From Candidatus Competibacteraceae bacterium (lineage in GTDB: Bacteria > Pseudomonadota > Gammaproteobacteria > Competibacterales > Competibacteraceae), in the NCBI GenBank assembly GCA_003989085.1, contig RXIV01000001.1, positions 372,001 to 436,000 of the forward strand: a stretch of DNA of 64,000 bases, in the 5' to 3' direction. The notes under the pieces were generated by a model that ran no database searches, had not been told where the DNA came from, and was given only the letters and a program-made list of their open reading frames with translations. Of this stretch, positions 26,680 to 34,999 are shown one piece after another. The stretch's first letter is position 1. The number at the start of each line of letters is the position of its first letter. Position numbers and translations under genes: made by a program.

Positions 26680-28801
26680 CGTCTTGCTTGGTGCGCTGAC
26701 GATCGTTGCTCCGCTGCAACCGGTCGTCGCCTGTGGCCCATTTCTGCCCAGCCGCATCCTGATTGAAAAGGACAGTGAATTTCTCGCCCTGCCTTATTCG
26801 ACCTTTGCTTACGAGGCCAAGCAGGTTCCTGCCCCGTATCCGCCGTCGTTCCAAGCCGTCGCGCCGACGCTGAGCGACAGCGATACCTTGGGAACCGCTC
26901 AGGCCAAACAGACTGAAGCCATCGATCTTGAGGAACTCGGCCAGGCTTTGGCGGCGACTCAACCCGACTTGGCCCAGCGGCAGAAAATCCTGGCTGAGTA
27001 CACGGCGGTGCGGCACGCATTGACCGCTCATGCCCAACAGATGGTGGCGTGGAAGGAGCAACTTTGGAGCGGCATCCCCGATGAAAAACCGCCGCCACAA
27101 CCTGCGCTCGCTTCGGCGCTCACCGTTCCCGAGGGCTTGCCGGGCGAGTTCGCCGATTATCTGCGCGGCGCAATCGCCTATCGGCAGAACCAGCCGGAAG
27201 CCGCTCGGCAAGTCTGGCAGGCGTTGTTGCAGCGGCCCGCCGATCAGCGCCGTAACCGCTCGACCTGGGCGGCGTATATGCTGGGTCGTAGTTTCCTGGC
27301 GGAAAATCCGGTGGAAGCCCGGCGCTGGTTCCAGCAGGCGCGGGACCTGGCGAAAGCGGGTTATGCCGACCGTCTGGGCCTGGCTGCCGCCAGTTTGAGC
27401 TGGGAAGCGCAGATCGACCTCCAGCAGGAGCATTACGCCCCGGCGCTGGAAGCGTTCCGGGTGCAACTGGATACCGGCGATCCTTCTGCTCCGACCTCGT
27501 TGCTGCTGGCCGCTCGTCGCACCGTAGCCAAGGCTAGTCCGGAGGCTCGCGCTGAATGCGCCAAAAATCCTACTGCTCGCCGCTTGGTGACGGCCTATCT
27601 GCTGTCGGCTAGTCTGCTTAAGGACAACCCGAACACTCATGCGGCGTGGCTGGACAGTTTCAAGGCGGTGGATGCGCCGGCGGAAGACGCTGACCGGCTG
27701 GCCTGGGCAGCCTATCAAATCGGCCAGTTCGATGTGGCGCGGAGCTGGCTGGTGAAAGCGCCCGCCCAAGCGCCCATTGCTCAATGGTTACGAGCCAAAT
27801 TGCTGTTGCGCGACGGCAAGGTGGCCGAAGCACTGCCGCTGATTGCCGATGCCGCTGCCCACTTCCCCCGCGCCCCGGAATTCGTGATCAGCCAGGACCA
27901 GCTGGGTGATACCGAGATCTTCGACGCCCGCCGCGCCCAAGCGGAGATCGGTGCGGTACAGTTGGGACGCGGAGAGTATGTCGCGGCGCTGGATACGCTG
28001 CTGCACAGCGTCGGTGGCGCGGATGATCATCCCGGCTATTCCGATAATGTGGATTACATGGACCCGAATCGGTATTGGCCGGACGCCGCTTATATCGCCG
28101 AGCAGGTGCTGACGCTCGCCGAATTAAAAGAGTTTGTTGATCGACGCTGGCCGAATCCCGTCCCCCCACCTGCCGAGGGCAAATCGCCGGGGGTGGACGC
28201 CAAGATGCGCTATCTGCTGGCCCGGCGACTGGCCCGGCAGGGTAAGCTGGAAGCGGCTGCGCCCTATTATCCGTCCGATCAGCAGGACAATTTTCGTCGT
28301 TATACCGAGGCGCTGCGGCGCGGTAATAATTTGAACATGGCGCGTCCACAACGCGCCGAGGCGCTGTGGGCCGTGGCGCAACAGACCCGCGAGCAAGGTA
28401 TGGAGCTGTTAGGGACGGAAAGCGATCCCGACTGGGCCAGCGAAGGCGGCAGTTTTGATCTGGGAACCACGAGTGCCGACCGCCCGAAGGAAGGCGTCAA
28501 TCGCGCAGCGCCCGAAGAGCTGACCCGCGCCGCCAGTCACCGCCCAACCCCGGATCAGCGATTTCATTACCGCTACCACGCCGCTGATTTGGCGTGGAAA
28601 GCCGCCCAGCTCATGCCCGACCAGTCCGATCAAACCGCTTTAGCGCTGGCCTCGGGCGGCAACTGGATCAAGAACCATGATCCCAAGGGCGCAGACCGGT
28701 TCTACAAGGCGCTGGTGCAACGCTGCGGGAAAACCAGTCTGGGCAAGCAAGCTGCCGTCAAACACTGGTTGCCGGAGCTGAGTCCGCCGCCGGCCCAGTG
28801 A
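26654..28801 (+). CDS. Large putative lipoprotein with TPR-like repeats
   Basis: This 715-aa protein starts MWTPRPLLSVLLGALTIV and has a lipobox-like VVAC at residues 26-29, so it is probably a lipoprotein. The body is alpha-helical with several repeat-like units (AYRQNQPEAARQVWQALL, AYMLGRSFLAENPVEARRWF, AAYQIGQFDVARSWLV), consistent with TPR or Sel1-type scaffolds. A conserved-looking NVDYMDPNRYWPDAAYIAEQ block lies near residue 470. I do not recognise a named family. Overlap with the DUF3142 gene suggests that the two work together at the envelope (inference). It ends before a bidirectional terminator. Confidence 0.75.
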   Translation: MWTPRPLLSVLLGALTIVAPLQPVVACGPFLPSRILIEKDSEFLALPYSTFAYEAKQVPAPYPPSFQAVAPTLSDSDTLGTAQAKQTEAIDLEELGQALAATQPDLAQRQKILAEYTAVRHALTAHAQQMVAWKEQLWSGIPDEKPPPQPALASALTVPEGLPGEFADYLRGAIAYRQNQPEAARQVWQALLQRPADQRRNRSTWAAYMLGRSFLAENPVEARRWFQQARDLAKAGYADRLGLAAASLSWEAQIDLQQEHYAPALEAFRVQLDTGDPSAPTSLLLAARRTVAKASPEARAECAKNPTARRLVTAYLLSASLLKDNPNTHAAWLDSFKAVDAPAEDADRLAWAAYQIGQFDVARSWLVKAPAQAPIAQWLRAKLLLRDGKVAEALPLIADAAAHFPRAPEFVISQDQLGDTEIFDARRAQAEIGAVQLGRGEYVAALDTLLHSVGGADDHPGYSDNVDYMDPNRYWPDAAYIAEQVLTLAELKEFVDRRWPNPVPPPAEGKSPGVDAKMRYLLARRLARQGKLEAAAPYYPSDQQDNFRRYTEALRRGNNLNMARPQRAEALWAVAQQTREQGMELLGTESDPDWASEGGSFDLGTTSADRPKEGVNRAAPEELTRAASHRPTPDQRFHYRYHAADLAWKAAQLMPDQSDQTALALASGGNWIKNHDPKGADRFYKALVQRCGKTSLGKQAAVKHWLPELSPPPAQ

Positions 28802-28860
28802 ATGATCTGGACGGAGCGAGCCGCTGCCGGGTCTTTGATCTGACCGGACACGGCCCATCA

Positions 28861-28889
28861 AAAAGGGCGATCCAGTAGATCGCCCTTTT
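28861..28889. terminator. Bidirectional terminator between the lipoprotein gene and gltA
   Basis: AAAAGGGCGATC and GATCGCCCTTTT form a 12-bp perfect stem with a 5-base loop. A's on the left and T's on the right allow termination in both directions. It sits between the convergent stops at 28801 and 28923. Confidence 0.9.
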
Positions 28890-28922
28890 GTTAACCGAAT
28901 GGGTTAATCGAACTGCGGATGA

Positions 28923-30206
28923 TTAGCGTTCAGCCAATGATGGGACATTACGCCGCGTCGCGCCGACATAAAGCTGGCGAGGCCGACCAATCTTCTGATC
29001 CTTTTCGGTGATCATTTCCATCCAGTGGGTGATCCAACCGGCGGTGCGGGCAATGGCGAACATCACGGTAAACATGGATACTGGAATCCCCAATGCGCTG
29101 TAAATGATCCCAGAATAGAAATCGACATTGGGATAAAGCTTGCGCTCAATGAAGTAGGGATCATTCAGGGCGATTTCTTCCAGCCGCATCGCCAGTTCCA
29201 GGCGTGGGTCATGGCCAAAGCTGTCGAGTACCTGATGGCAAATCTCCTTGATGATCTTGGCGCGGGGATCAAAGTTTTTATAAACCCGGTGGCCGAAACC
29301 CATCAGCCGGACGCCGCTATTCTTGTCCTTGACCTTCGACAGGAAGCTCTCAACATTGCTGATATCGCCAATCTGATCCAGCATCTTGATCACAGCTTCA
29401 TTGGCTCCGCCGTGCGCTGGCCCCCACAGGCAGGCGATGCCGGACGCAATCGCGGCATAGGGATTGGTGCCAGACGAGCCAGCCAGACGTACTGTTGAGG
29501 TGGAGGCGTTTTGCTCATGATCCGCGTGCAGGGTAAACAAAATATCCATTGCTCGATCGGCCACCGGATTAACTTCATAACGCTTGCCGGGGCGGCTGAA
29601 CATCATGTAGAGCAGGTTGCCGGTGTAGCTCAAATCCTCACGTGGATAAATCGACGGATCGCCAATACTGTGCTTGTAGCAAGCGGCGGCAATCGCCGGT
29701 AATTTTGCAATTAACCGGCGGGCCGTTACCATGCGGTGTTCGTAGTCGTGGATATTAAGCCGGTCATGATAAAACGCTGACAGCGAACTGACTGCGGCAG
29801 TCATCATCGCCATTGGATGAGCGTCGTAATTAAATCCGTGAAAGAAACGGCGCAGGTTTTCGTGAATCCGGTCGTGGCGAGCAATGCTGGTTTCAAAAAT
29901 CTGTTTCTTCTCAGCATTGGGCAATTCGCCGTACAGCAGCAGATAGCAGACTTCGAGGAAATTGCACTGCTCGGCGAGTTGCTCAATCGGGTAGCCGCGA
30001 TACATCAACTCGCCCTTGTCACCATCCAGATAGGTAATGGCGCTCTGGCAACTGGCGGTCGACATGAAGCCGGGATCGTAGGTGAAATAACCAAATTCCT
30101 TGGCCAGCTTGCCAATGTCCACTACGGCTTGGCCGTGGGTCGGCTCCAGCACCGGCATTTGCGCTACTTTGCCGGTAGCGTCATCTTTGAAGGTGATCGT
30201 TGCCAT
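28923..30206 (-). CDS. gltA: Citrate synthase, type II
   Basis: This 427-aa enzyme condenses oxaloacetate and acetyl-CoA at the entry to the TCA cycle. [11 protein letters not shown] with the catalytic His just upstream (WGPAHGG), [18 protein letters not shown] and the catalytic Asp in VDFYSGIIY are intact. The N-terminal small domain ([23 protein letters not shown]) identifies the long, NADH-sensitive hexameric type of gammaproteobacteria. The start MATITFKDD follows GGAG; a longer in-frame extension to 30395 has no family similarity and is rejected. Confidence 0.97.
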   Translation of the reverse strand: MATITFKDDATGKVAQMPVLEPTHGQAVVDIGKLAKEFGYFTYDPGFMSTASCQSAITYLDGDKGELMYRGYPIEQLAEQCNFLEVCYLLLYGELPNAEKKQIFETSIARHDRIHENLRRFFHGFNYDAHPMAMMTAAVSSLSAFYHDRLNIHDYEHRMVTARRLIAKLPAIAAACYKHSIGDPSIYPREDLSYTGNLLYMMFSRPGKRYEVNPVADRAMDILFTLHADHEQNASTSTVRLAGSSGTNPYAAIASGIACLWGPAHGGANEAVIKMLDQIGDISNVESFLSKVKDKNSGVRLMGFGHRVYKNFDPRAKIIKEICHQVLDSFGHDPRLELAMRLEEIALNDPYFIERKLYPNVDFYSGIIYSALGIPVSMFTVMFAIARTAGWITHWMEMITEKDQKIGRPRQLYVGATRRNVPSLAER

Positions 30207-30439
30207 TGCAATAAGCTCCAAAAGTGGGGGATCAGACCGGAACAGGGGGCTTGGAGGATGCGGATTATGAGGTGTTCCGGCGCTGGTTGGCGTTTTGCAC
30301 GCCTGGGTCAAAGCGCCTGTCATCATACCTGAGCCTCTGCCGCATTGCCGCAAAATCCGCCAGGAACCGGGAATCGTGGGCAAAAATAAAGGCATCCTGA
30401 GATGCCTTGGGGTTCAATCCGATGCCCAGCGTTTCAGAC

Positions 30440-30685
30440 TTAGACCAGCCCATACTTGCGGCGAAACCGATCCACCCGTCCGGCGGTGTCCACGATTTTC
30501 TGCTTACCGGTGTAGAACGGGTGCGAGTGGCTGGAGACTTCCACCTTGACCAGCGGATATTGCTTGCCGTCAGTCCACTGGATCGTATCCTTGGCGGTCA
30601 GCGTGGAGCGGGTCAGGAAGGTAAAATCGGTGGAGATGTCCTGAAACACCACCTCGCGGTATTGGGGATGAATGCCTTTTTTCAT
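30440..30685 (-). CDS. rpmE2: 50S ribosomal protein L31, zinc-free type B
   Basis: This 81-aa protein ([16 protein letters not shown], then [21 protein letters not shown] and an FRRKYG end) is a type B L31, also called YkgM. It has no cysteines, whereas type A L31 binds zinc through a Cys cluster. In many proteobacteria the type B copy replaces the zinc protein under zinc limitation and is Zur-regulated. I see no clear Zur palindrome in the 110 bases upstream, so it may be the housekeeping copy here. An ATG-like codon 11 residues upstream is rejected because the family begins at MKKGIHP. Confidence 0.95.
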   Translation of the reverse strand: MKKGIHPQYREVVFQDISTDFTFLTRSTLTAKDTIQWTDGKQYPLVKVEVSSHSHPFYTGKQKIVDTAGRVDRFRRKYGLV

Positions 30686-30843
30686 GACGGCGGAAACCTT
30701 GCAAATGCGGTGGGTCAATCAGCGGTGCGCCCGGCGCCGGGGCGAACAACACCGTCCGGCGGGCGATTCAAGCCATACAATATACTCATTTTGGTAATAG
30801 CCGCGCAAGGTTGCGTCTACCTTTCAACCTGATGGAAAACTCG

Positions 30844-32220
30844 ATGAACCGTACTTCCGACCCGCAAATCGGCTTTGTCAGTCTTGGTTGCCCCAAGGCG
30901 CTGGTCGATTCCGAACAAATCCTGACCCGGCTGCGGGCTGAGGGTTACGGTATTGTGCCAAGTTATGAAGCTGCCGATCTGGTGGTGGTCAACACCTGCG
31001 GTTTCATTGACGCGGCGGTCGCGGAGTCGCTGGACGCCATTGGCGAAGCACTGGCGGCCAATGGCAAGGTGATTGTCACCGGCTGCCTGGGGGCAAAAGG
31101 GAATACGGTGCGTGATCTGCACCCTAGCGTGCTGGCGGTCACTGGTCCACACGCCTGCGAGGAAGTGCTGACCGCAGTTCATACCCATTTACCCCGTCCG
31201 CATGATCCGTTTCTGGACTTGCTGCCGCCGCAGGGCATCAAGCTCACCCCGCGCCATTACGCTTATCTAAAAATTTCCGAAGGCTGTAACCATCGCTGCA
31301 CCTTCTGCATCATTCCGCAGTTGCGTGGCGATCTGGTCAGCCGGCCCATTGGCGAAGTGCTGCAGGAAGCAGAGACGCTGGTTCGGTCGGGCGTTCGGGA
31401 ATTGCTGGTCATTTCTCAGGACACCAGTGCCTATGGCGTGGATGTGCGCTACCGCACCGGTTTCTGGAATGGCCGTCCACTTAAAACTCATCTGAGCACG
31501 CTGGCTGCTGCGTTGGGTGAACTAGGCGTCTGGGTGCGGCTGCATTACGTTTATCCCTATCCGCACGTCGATGATCTGATTCCACTGATGGCCGAAGGCA
31601 AGCTGGTTCCCTATCTGGACGTGCCACTGCAACACGCTAGTCCCCGGGTTTTGAAAGCGATGAAGCGCCCGGCCAATGCCGACGATGCGTTGGCGCGAAT
31701 CCACCGCTGGCGGGCGATTTGCCCTGATCTCACACTACGCAGTACCTTTATCGTCGGCTTTCCCGGCGAGACTGACGCCGATTTTGCTCAATTGTTGGAG
31801 TTTCTGGCGGCGGCGGAACTGGATCGAGTGGGCTGTTTCACCTATTCGCCTGTCGAGGGTGCGCCCGCGAATGCCTTAGCTGATCCAGTCCCGGAAGCGG
31901 TCAAGCAAGAACGACAAGCCCAGTTGATGGCGCTCCAGGCGGCGATCAGCGCCAAACGCTTGCAGGGTAAAATCGGGCGCGCCCTGACTGTACTGGTAGA
32001 TGGCGTTGACGAGGCCGGCGCGGCCATTGCCCGGTCAACCGCCGATGCGCCGGAGATTGATGGCGTGGTGTATGTTGAGAATGGCGGGAAATTGCCGGTC
32101 GGCGAATTCGCCGAAGTGCAGATCCACGCTGCCGATGAACATGATCTGTATGCCGAAACGGTTGGGAGCCGGTCGCCTAAACGAAAACCCCGTCGAAAAA
32201 GCGGGGTTGCGCTGAAATAG
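30844..32220 (+). CDS. rimO: Ribosomal protein S12 methylthiotransferase RimO
   Basis: RimO is a radical SAM enzyme that adds a methylthio group to an Asp of ribosomal protein S12. The 458-aa protein has the N-terminal MTTase domain ([19 protein letters not shown], with Cys residues also in NTCGF and TGCLG for one cluster), the radical SAM motif CNHRCTFC near 148-155, and a C-terminal TRAM domain ([10 protein letters not shown] onward). I chose the ATG at 30844, giving eight residues before IGFVSLG as in E. coli; GGA lies 8 bases upstream. The ATG at 30832 is an alternative. Confidence 0.96.
   Translation: MNRTSDPQIGFVSLGCPKALVDSEQILTRLRAEGYGIVPSYEAADLVVVNTCGFIDAAVAESLDAIGEALAANGKVIVTGCLGAKGNTVRDLHPSVLAVTGPHACEEVLTAVHTHLPRPHDPFLDLLPPQGIKLTPRHYAYLKISEGCNHRCTFCIIPQLRGDLVSRPIGEVLQEAETLVRSGVRELLVISQDTSAYGVDVRYRTGFWNGRPLKTHLSTLAAALGELGVWVRLHYVYPYPHVDDLIPLMAEGKLVPYLDVPLQHASPRVLKAMKRPANADDALARIHRWRAICPDLTLRSTFIVGFPGETDADFAQLLEFLAAAELDRVGCFTYSPVEGAPANALADPVPEAVKQERQAQLMALQAAISAKRLQGKIGRALTVLVDGVDEAGAAIARSTADAPEIDGVVYVENGGKLPVGEFAEVQIHAADEHDLYAETVGSRSPKRKPRRKSGVALK
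32182..32208 (-). terminator. Possible minus-strand terminator in the rimO 3' end
   Basis: On the minus strand AACCCCG, a 9-base loop and CGGGGTT are followed by TTCGTTT. It would end transcription coming from the small secreted-protein gene at 32649. It overlaps the last codons of rimO. Confidence 0.45.
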
Positions 32221-32329
32221 CGATAGAGGCTGATTGAGCCGGTTCGATGGCCAACAACGCCTGACAAGTCTGATGACTAGCTTGAATTGCAGTGGCATGA
32301 ACTCTCGTTAGTCGAGTGAACACGAATAA

Positions 32330-32353
32330 CCTGCCGTGCAGCGCACGGTCAGG
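32330..32353. repeat. Imperfect hairpin near the left edge of the accessory island
   Basis: CCTGCCGTGC and GCACGGTCAGG pair around a 3-base loop with one mismatch. It lies just past the stop of the small secreted-protein gene, in the 165-base gap after rimO. It may be a terminator or a decayed recombination site; no attC core heptamers were found next to it. Confidence 0.4.
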
Positions 32354-32385
32354 CACAATCGCTATTCAATTGCTGCCAATCCGGT

Positions 32386-32649
32386 CTATTGATTGACGTT
32401 GCAATGACGCTCACGCTCTTCAGCCTTAATCTGCTCGATGCGCCTTTGTTCGTGCGATGAGAACTGCGGATGATCCGTTCGGCAGGGGAAATCGCTAAAG
32501 GTACGCTGTGCCAGATCAGTTTTGAAGCAATAGCCATTCTGAGCGTAGATTAAGTTGCGCTGATACCAAAGATCATAGCAACTATCCGCTAAAGCATTCG
32601 TAACTGGAAAAAGCAGTATGAATGTGGTGGTGATGAGTAAAGATCGCAT
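32386..32649 (-). CDS. Small secreted YARHG-like protein
   Basis: This 87-aa protein has a signal peptide (MRSLLITTTFILLFPVTNALA). The mature core, CYDLWYQRNLIYAQNGYCF, resembles the YARHG domain (consensus YxxRNxIxARHGYxF), an extracellular domain of unknown function; the RHG is replaced by QNG. Four Cys in the mature part suggest disulfides. A strong AGGAGG site 7 bases before the ATG supports this start over an upstream one. It is the leftmost of a group of minus-strand accessory genes and ends with a Glu/Arg-rich tail. The function is unknown. Confidence 0.75.
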   Translation of the reverse strand: MRSLLITTTFILLFPVTNALADSCYDLWYQRNLIYAQNGYCFKTDLAQRTFSDFPCRTDHPQFSSHEQRRIEQIKAEERERHCNVNQ

Positions 32650-32688
32650 AAGGGAACCTCCTGAATTTGCTCGATGTTCGATTTGGAT

Positions 32689-32850
32689 GCCTAACAACTT
32701 CGTTCGCCTGCCTTAAAAATAACATGTTTTCCCTTTCCATTAATCGAGTCAACGGCCTGCTTGCGCCTTCCCCGCATTAGCGGGGAAGGTGCAAGTATAC
32801 CGGCTCGTGGGCCAAACTGTTGGAGGGTCTGTTTGAGCAAGAGGTTAGGC
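32689..32850 (-). repeat. attC-like integron recombination site
   Basis: GCCTAAC at 32689-32695 and its complement GTTAGGC at 32844-32850 have the RYYYAAC/GTTRRRY form of attC outer core sites. They bound 162 bases with a strong central hairpin (32760-32795). The TMEM175 gene's TAA stop lies inside one core, as is common in gene cassettes. The end reads GCGAACGAAGTTGTTAGGC on the minus strand, similar to known attC ends. The inner L sites pair only partly, so this is probable rather than proven. Confidence 0.5.
32760..32795. repeat. Long hairpin in the centre of the attC-like site
   Basis: Arms of 16 bases (32760-32775 and 32780-32795) pair with one G:T mismatch around an ATTA loop. There is no T-run after it on either strand, so it fits the stem of a single-stranded recombination site at least as well as a terminator. 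Confidence 0.75.
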
Positions 32851-33429
32851 GTCATGCTGCTGCACGACACGCTCGATTCTTCGGTCGGGAATAAGCCAAA
32901 GGCAAGCTACCACTATGTAGACGGCAGTCGCTATCCATGGGCTGAAAAAGGATAGAACGATTCCCATAGTGTAGAGTGCAGGGGAGAGCTTGCCTTTCCA
33001 GTCATTGCCTATGGCAATGCGCAGCTTGGAAGATGGCCCTTGGGATGCAATGATTGTCTGTTGCAGTATCCAGTAGGCAATTGCTGCTGCAAGAAGCACG
33101 ACGCCATAGAGTGCCGTTGGCAGGCCAGAGAAGTGGTTTTCTCCCATCCATCCGGTCGCGAAGGGGAAGAGCGAGAGCCAGAAGAGAAGGTGAAGATTGG
33201 CCCAAAGTATGCCGCCGGTGACCCTGCTACAGGTATGCAGCATATGGTGGTGGTTATTCCAATAGATGCCGACATAGATGAAACTCAAGACGTAGCTAAG
33301 GAAGACCGGGATAAGCGGCCCCAATCCAGCAAGGCTGGCGTCGTGAGGAACCTTCATCTCAAGCACCATGATCGTGATAACGATGGCGAGAACACCATCA
33401 CTGAATGCTTCAAGCCTTGTTTTGCCCAC
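32845..33429 (-). CDS. TMEM175-family potassium channel-like protein
   Basis: This 194-aa membrane protein belongs to the DUF1211/TMEM175 family of potassium-permeable channels. The first helix has the filter motif RLEAFSDGVLAIVITIMVLE (FSD ... AIxxT), followed by about five more helices and the HHHMLH loop. Translation starts at GTG after AGGAG 9 bases upstream. The stop codon is embedded in the attC-like core at 32844-32850, so it is probably the gene of an integron cassette. GC content is lower than in the flanking core genes. The physiological role in bacteria is poorly known. Confidence 0.85.
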   Translation of the reverse strand: MGKTRLEAFSDGVLAIVITIMVLEMKVPHDASLAGLGPLIPVFLSYVLSFIYVGIYWNNHHHMLHTCSRVTGGILWANLHLLFWLSLFPFATGWMGENHFSGLPTALYGVVLLAAAIAYWILQQTIIASQGPSSKLRIAIGNDWKGKLSPALYTMGIVLSFFSPWIATAVYIVVACLWLIPDRRIERVVQQHDA

Positions 33430-33475
33430 TCTTCACGCTCCTAAATGGTCTCTGCTGAGTACGGTTTCCAGCTAT

Positions 33476-33646
33476 TCATGGGTAAAGTATCTTCCATTTG
33501 AGGATGAGTAATGCCACAGCTGGGAGAAGAAATAGGAACAGCATGATCGAGAACTTTTCGCTGATGGAATAGCCCGTTTTGCTGACGCCGACATATATGT
33601 TGAACCCAGTTGCGGAAAGCAGGAGCGCCAAGAAGGCGCACACCAC
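33476..33646 (-). CDS. Small two-helix membrane protein (56 aa), unknown
   Basis: An open frame starting at tandem GTG codons encodes a first hydrophobic helix (CAFLALLLSATGFNIYV), a short polar loop (SKTGYSISEK), a second helix (FSIMLFLFLLPAVALLIL) and a basic end KWKILYP. The hydrophobic pattern supports a real protein, but the ribosome-binding site is weak (AGG 10 bases upstream), so the true start could differ or the gene could be a truncated remnant. It lies 46 bases upstream of the TMEM175 gene and could share its transcript. Confidence 0.4.
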   Translation of the reverse strand: MVCAFLALLLSATGFNIYVGVSKTGYSISEKFSIMLFLFLLPAVALLILKWKILYP

Positions 33647-33667
33647 TGAGCTTTATGCCTGAAAAAA

Positions 33668-33871
33668 CTATGCTTTGGTGTCCGCAGCTAAAAGAAAATT
33701 AAAAGATTGTTCTATCCTCTGCCTAATGTTGTCATTTGGATTGTATATTGTACCGACCTCTCCTGCACGCACATCAATTCCTCTTTTGATACCCTCATAT
33801 TTTAAAATAGCAGCAGAATCGATAATTTCCTGATCTACATGATCGTTGTATGTCAACACATCATAGGCCAC
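33668..33871 (-). pseudogene. C-terminal gene fragment truncated at the IS end
   Basis: Residues AYDVLTYNDHVDQEIID through NDNIRQRIEQSFNFLL form a plausible folded C-terminus, but I do not recognise the family. The frame runs unbroken into the left end of the adjacent insertion sequence (whose inverted repeat reads RAKVL in this frame), and no start codon with a ribosome-binding site is present. The 5' part of the gene was therefore probably lost when the element inserted. Base composition is AT-richer than the genome average, as in the rest of the island. Confidence 0.45.
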
Positions 33872-33883
33872 TATTCTAATTAG

Positions 33884-34977
33884 GACTTTCGCTCGTAATT
33901 AATTCAAGAGCTTACTTTGGATTAAACTGGCTTTCTGATATAGTCAGCGAATGAAAATGACCCGACAAACTTAGGTTGAGTACATAATCGGCACGCCGAT
34001 CAATTATACTTGTACCCACCTCGCCGATCATTTGACTGACGGCATCAGCCATGATGCGGTCAATGATTATTTGCGGCGGGAAAGGCATTCGGCACATACC
34101 CTTTGGGAATTGGCCAAACCGCTAATCAACAACAGCAACGGAGCCTATCTGATCATCGATGACAGCGTTCAGAACAAAAGTTGTTCCCAAAAAATTGAGA
34201 TGGTAAAGCGCCAGTACAGTGGAAACGCGCACGGCATAGTTAAAGGAATTGGAATTGTGAATTTGATGTACGCCTTTGGAGATGACTACCATCTGATAGA
34301 CTATCGCGTGTATGCACTCGATGCCGATGGCAAAACAAAAAATGATCATTTTCGAGAGATGCTGCGTTTGGCTTTCGAAGAAAACGCATTCAAGCGCAAA
34401 CCATCCTGTTCGACAGCCGGTACGCCTCATCAGAAAATATTAAATACATTCATAGGCTTGTAAAATTATTTATCACTGCGTTGAAAGAGAATCGCCTGAC
34501 CTGATCAGTCTCAGCAAAGAGCAAGGCTATATTCATCTCCAAGATCTGCAATGGACCGACCCACAACTCCAATGCGGCATAACCGTCAATCTCAAGGAAA
34601 TCCCGTTTAAAGTGCACCTTTTCAAGGTGGTCGCCACCAACGGCGACATTGAAGGGGTGATCACGAACCGTCCCCCGGGCTCTATCGACACGCATTTGGT
34701 TCAAAACGAGAACAAGAAGCGTTGGTTGATAGAGAGATTGCACAGAGAGCTAAAGCAGTTGACGGGCATCGAGCGGTGTCAATGCCGCAAACAACGGGCA
34801 CAACGCAATCATTTCTCTTGTTGCTATCATGCCTGGTTTTCACTGAAAGTGATCGCGAGAAAGCTAGGCAAAACACTATCAGATCAAGCACAGCTTGTGG
34901 AGTGATTATTTGCGCAACGAGCTACGAAATCCCCGTATTCGCGCTTACCAACCCGCTTAATTGGATAAGCGAAAGTC
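33884..34977 (+). mobile_element. IS701-like insertion sequence, decayed
   Basis: Terminal inverted repeats GACTTTCGCT lie at both ends of a 1094-base element carrying a transposase pseudogene. The flanks read TTAG on the left (33880-33883) and CTAG on the right (34978-34981): both fit the YTAR target duplication of the IS701 family, with one difference between copies. The mismatch and the broken transposase suggest an old insertion. Confidence 0.7.
33951..34905 (+). pseudogene. Transposase pseudogene of the IS701-like element
   Basis: Joined across frames the product reads like a DDE transposase of about 318 aa: TPINYTCTHLADHLTDGISHD, LIIDDSVQNKS (first Asp pair), VKRQYSGNAHGIVKGIGIVN, TILFDSRYASSENIKYI (second Asp), and ERLHRELKQLTGIERCQCRK with the C-terminal Glu and the RAQRNH signature. 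Damage: a TAG at codon 8 (33972), a frameshift near 34394 and a second frame change near 34500. It cannot make an active enzyme without repair. Family placement rests on these motifs and the ends. Confidence 0.8.
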
Positions 34978-34999
34978 CTAGTTTGTTGTGTTTGTTATT

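Noticed and set aside
26627..27784. 385-codon open frame opposite the large lipoprotein gene
   Set aside because: Antisense, Arg-rich, no ribosome-binding site or known motif.
30719..30843. Zur or sigma-70 promoter in the rpmE2-rimO divergent gap
   Set aside because: AT-rich patches (TACAATATACT) are present but no spaced -35/-10 pair or Zur palindrome can be defended.
32300..32320. GTTAGTC near the rimO end as another integron core site
   Set aside because: It does not fit GTTRRRY at the sixth position and has no partner core or palindrome.
34032..34463. Stand-alone 143-aa transposase gene
   Set aside because: It is only one frame of a longer, broken transposase; matching pieces lie upstream of a TAG codon and downstream in other frames.
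33881..34980. Insertion-sequence ends with a simple TA duplication (IS630-like)
   Set aside because: TA also flanks the ends, but the 4-base YTAR pattern and the transposase motifs fit IS701 better.
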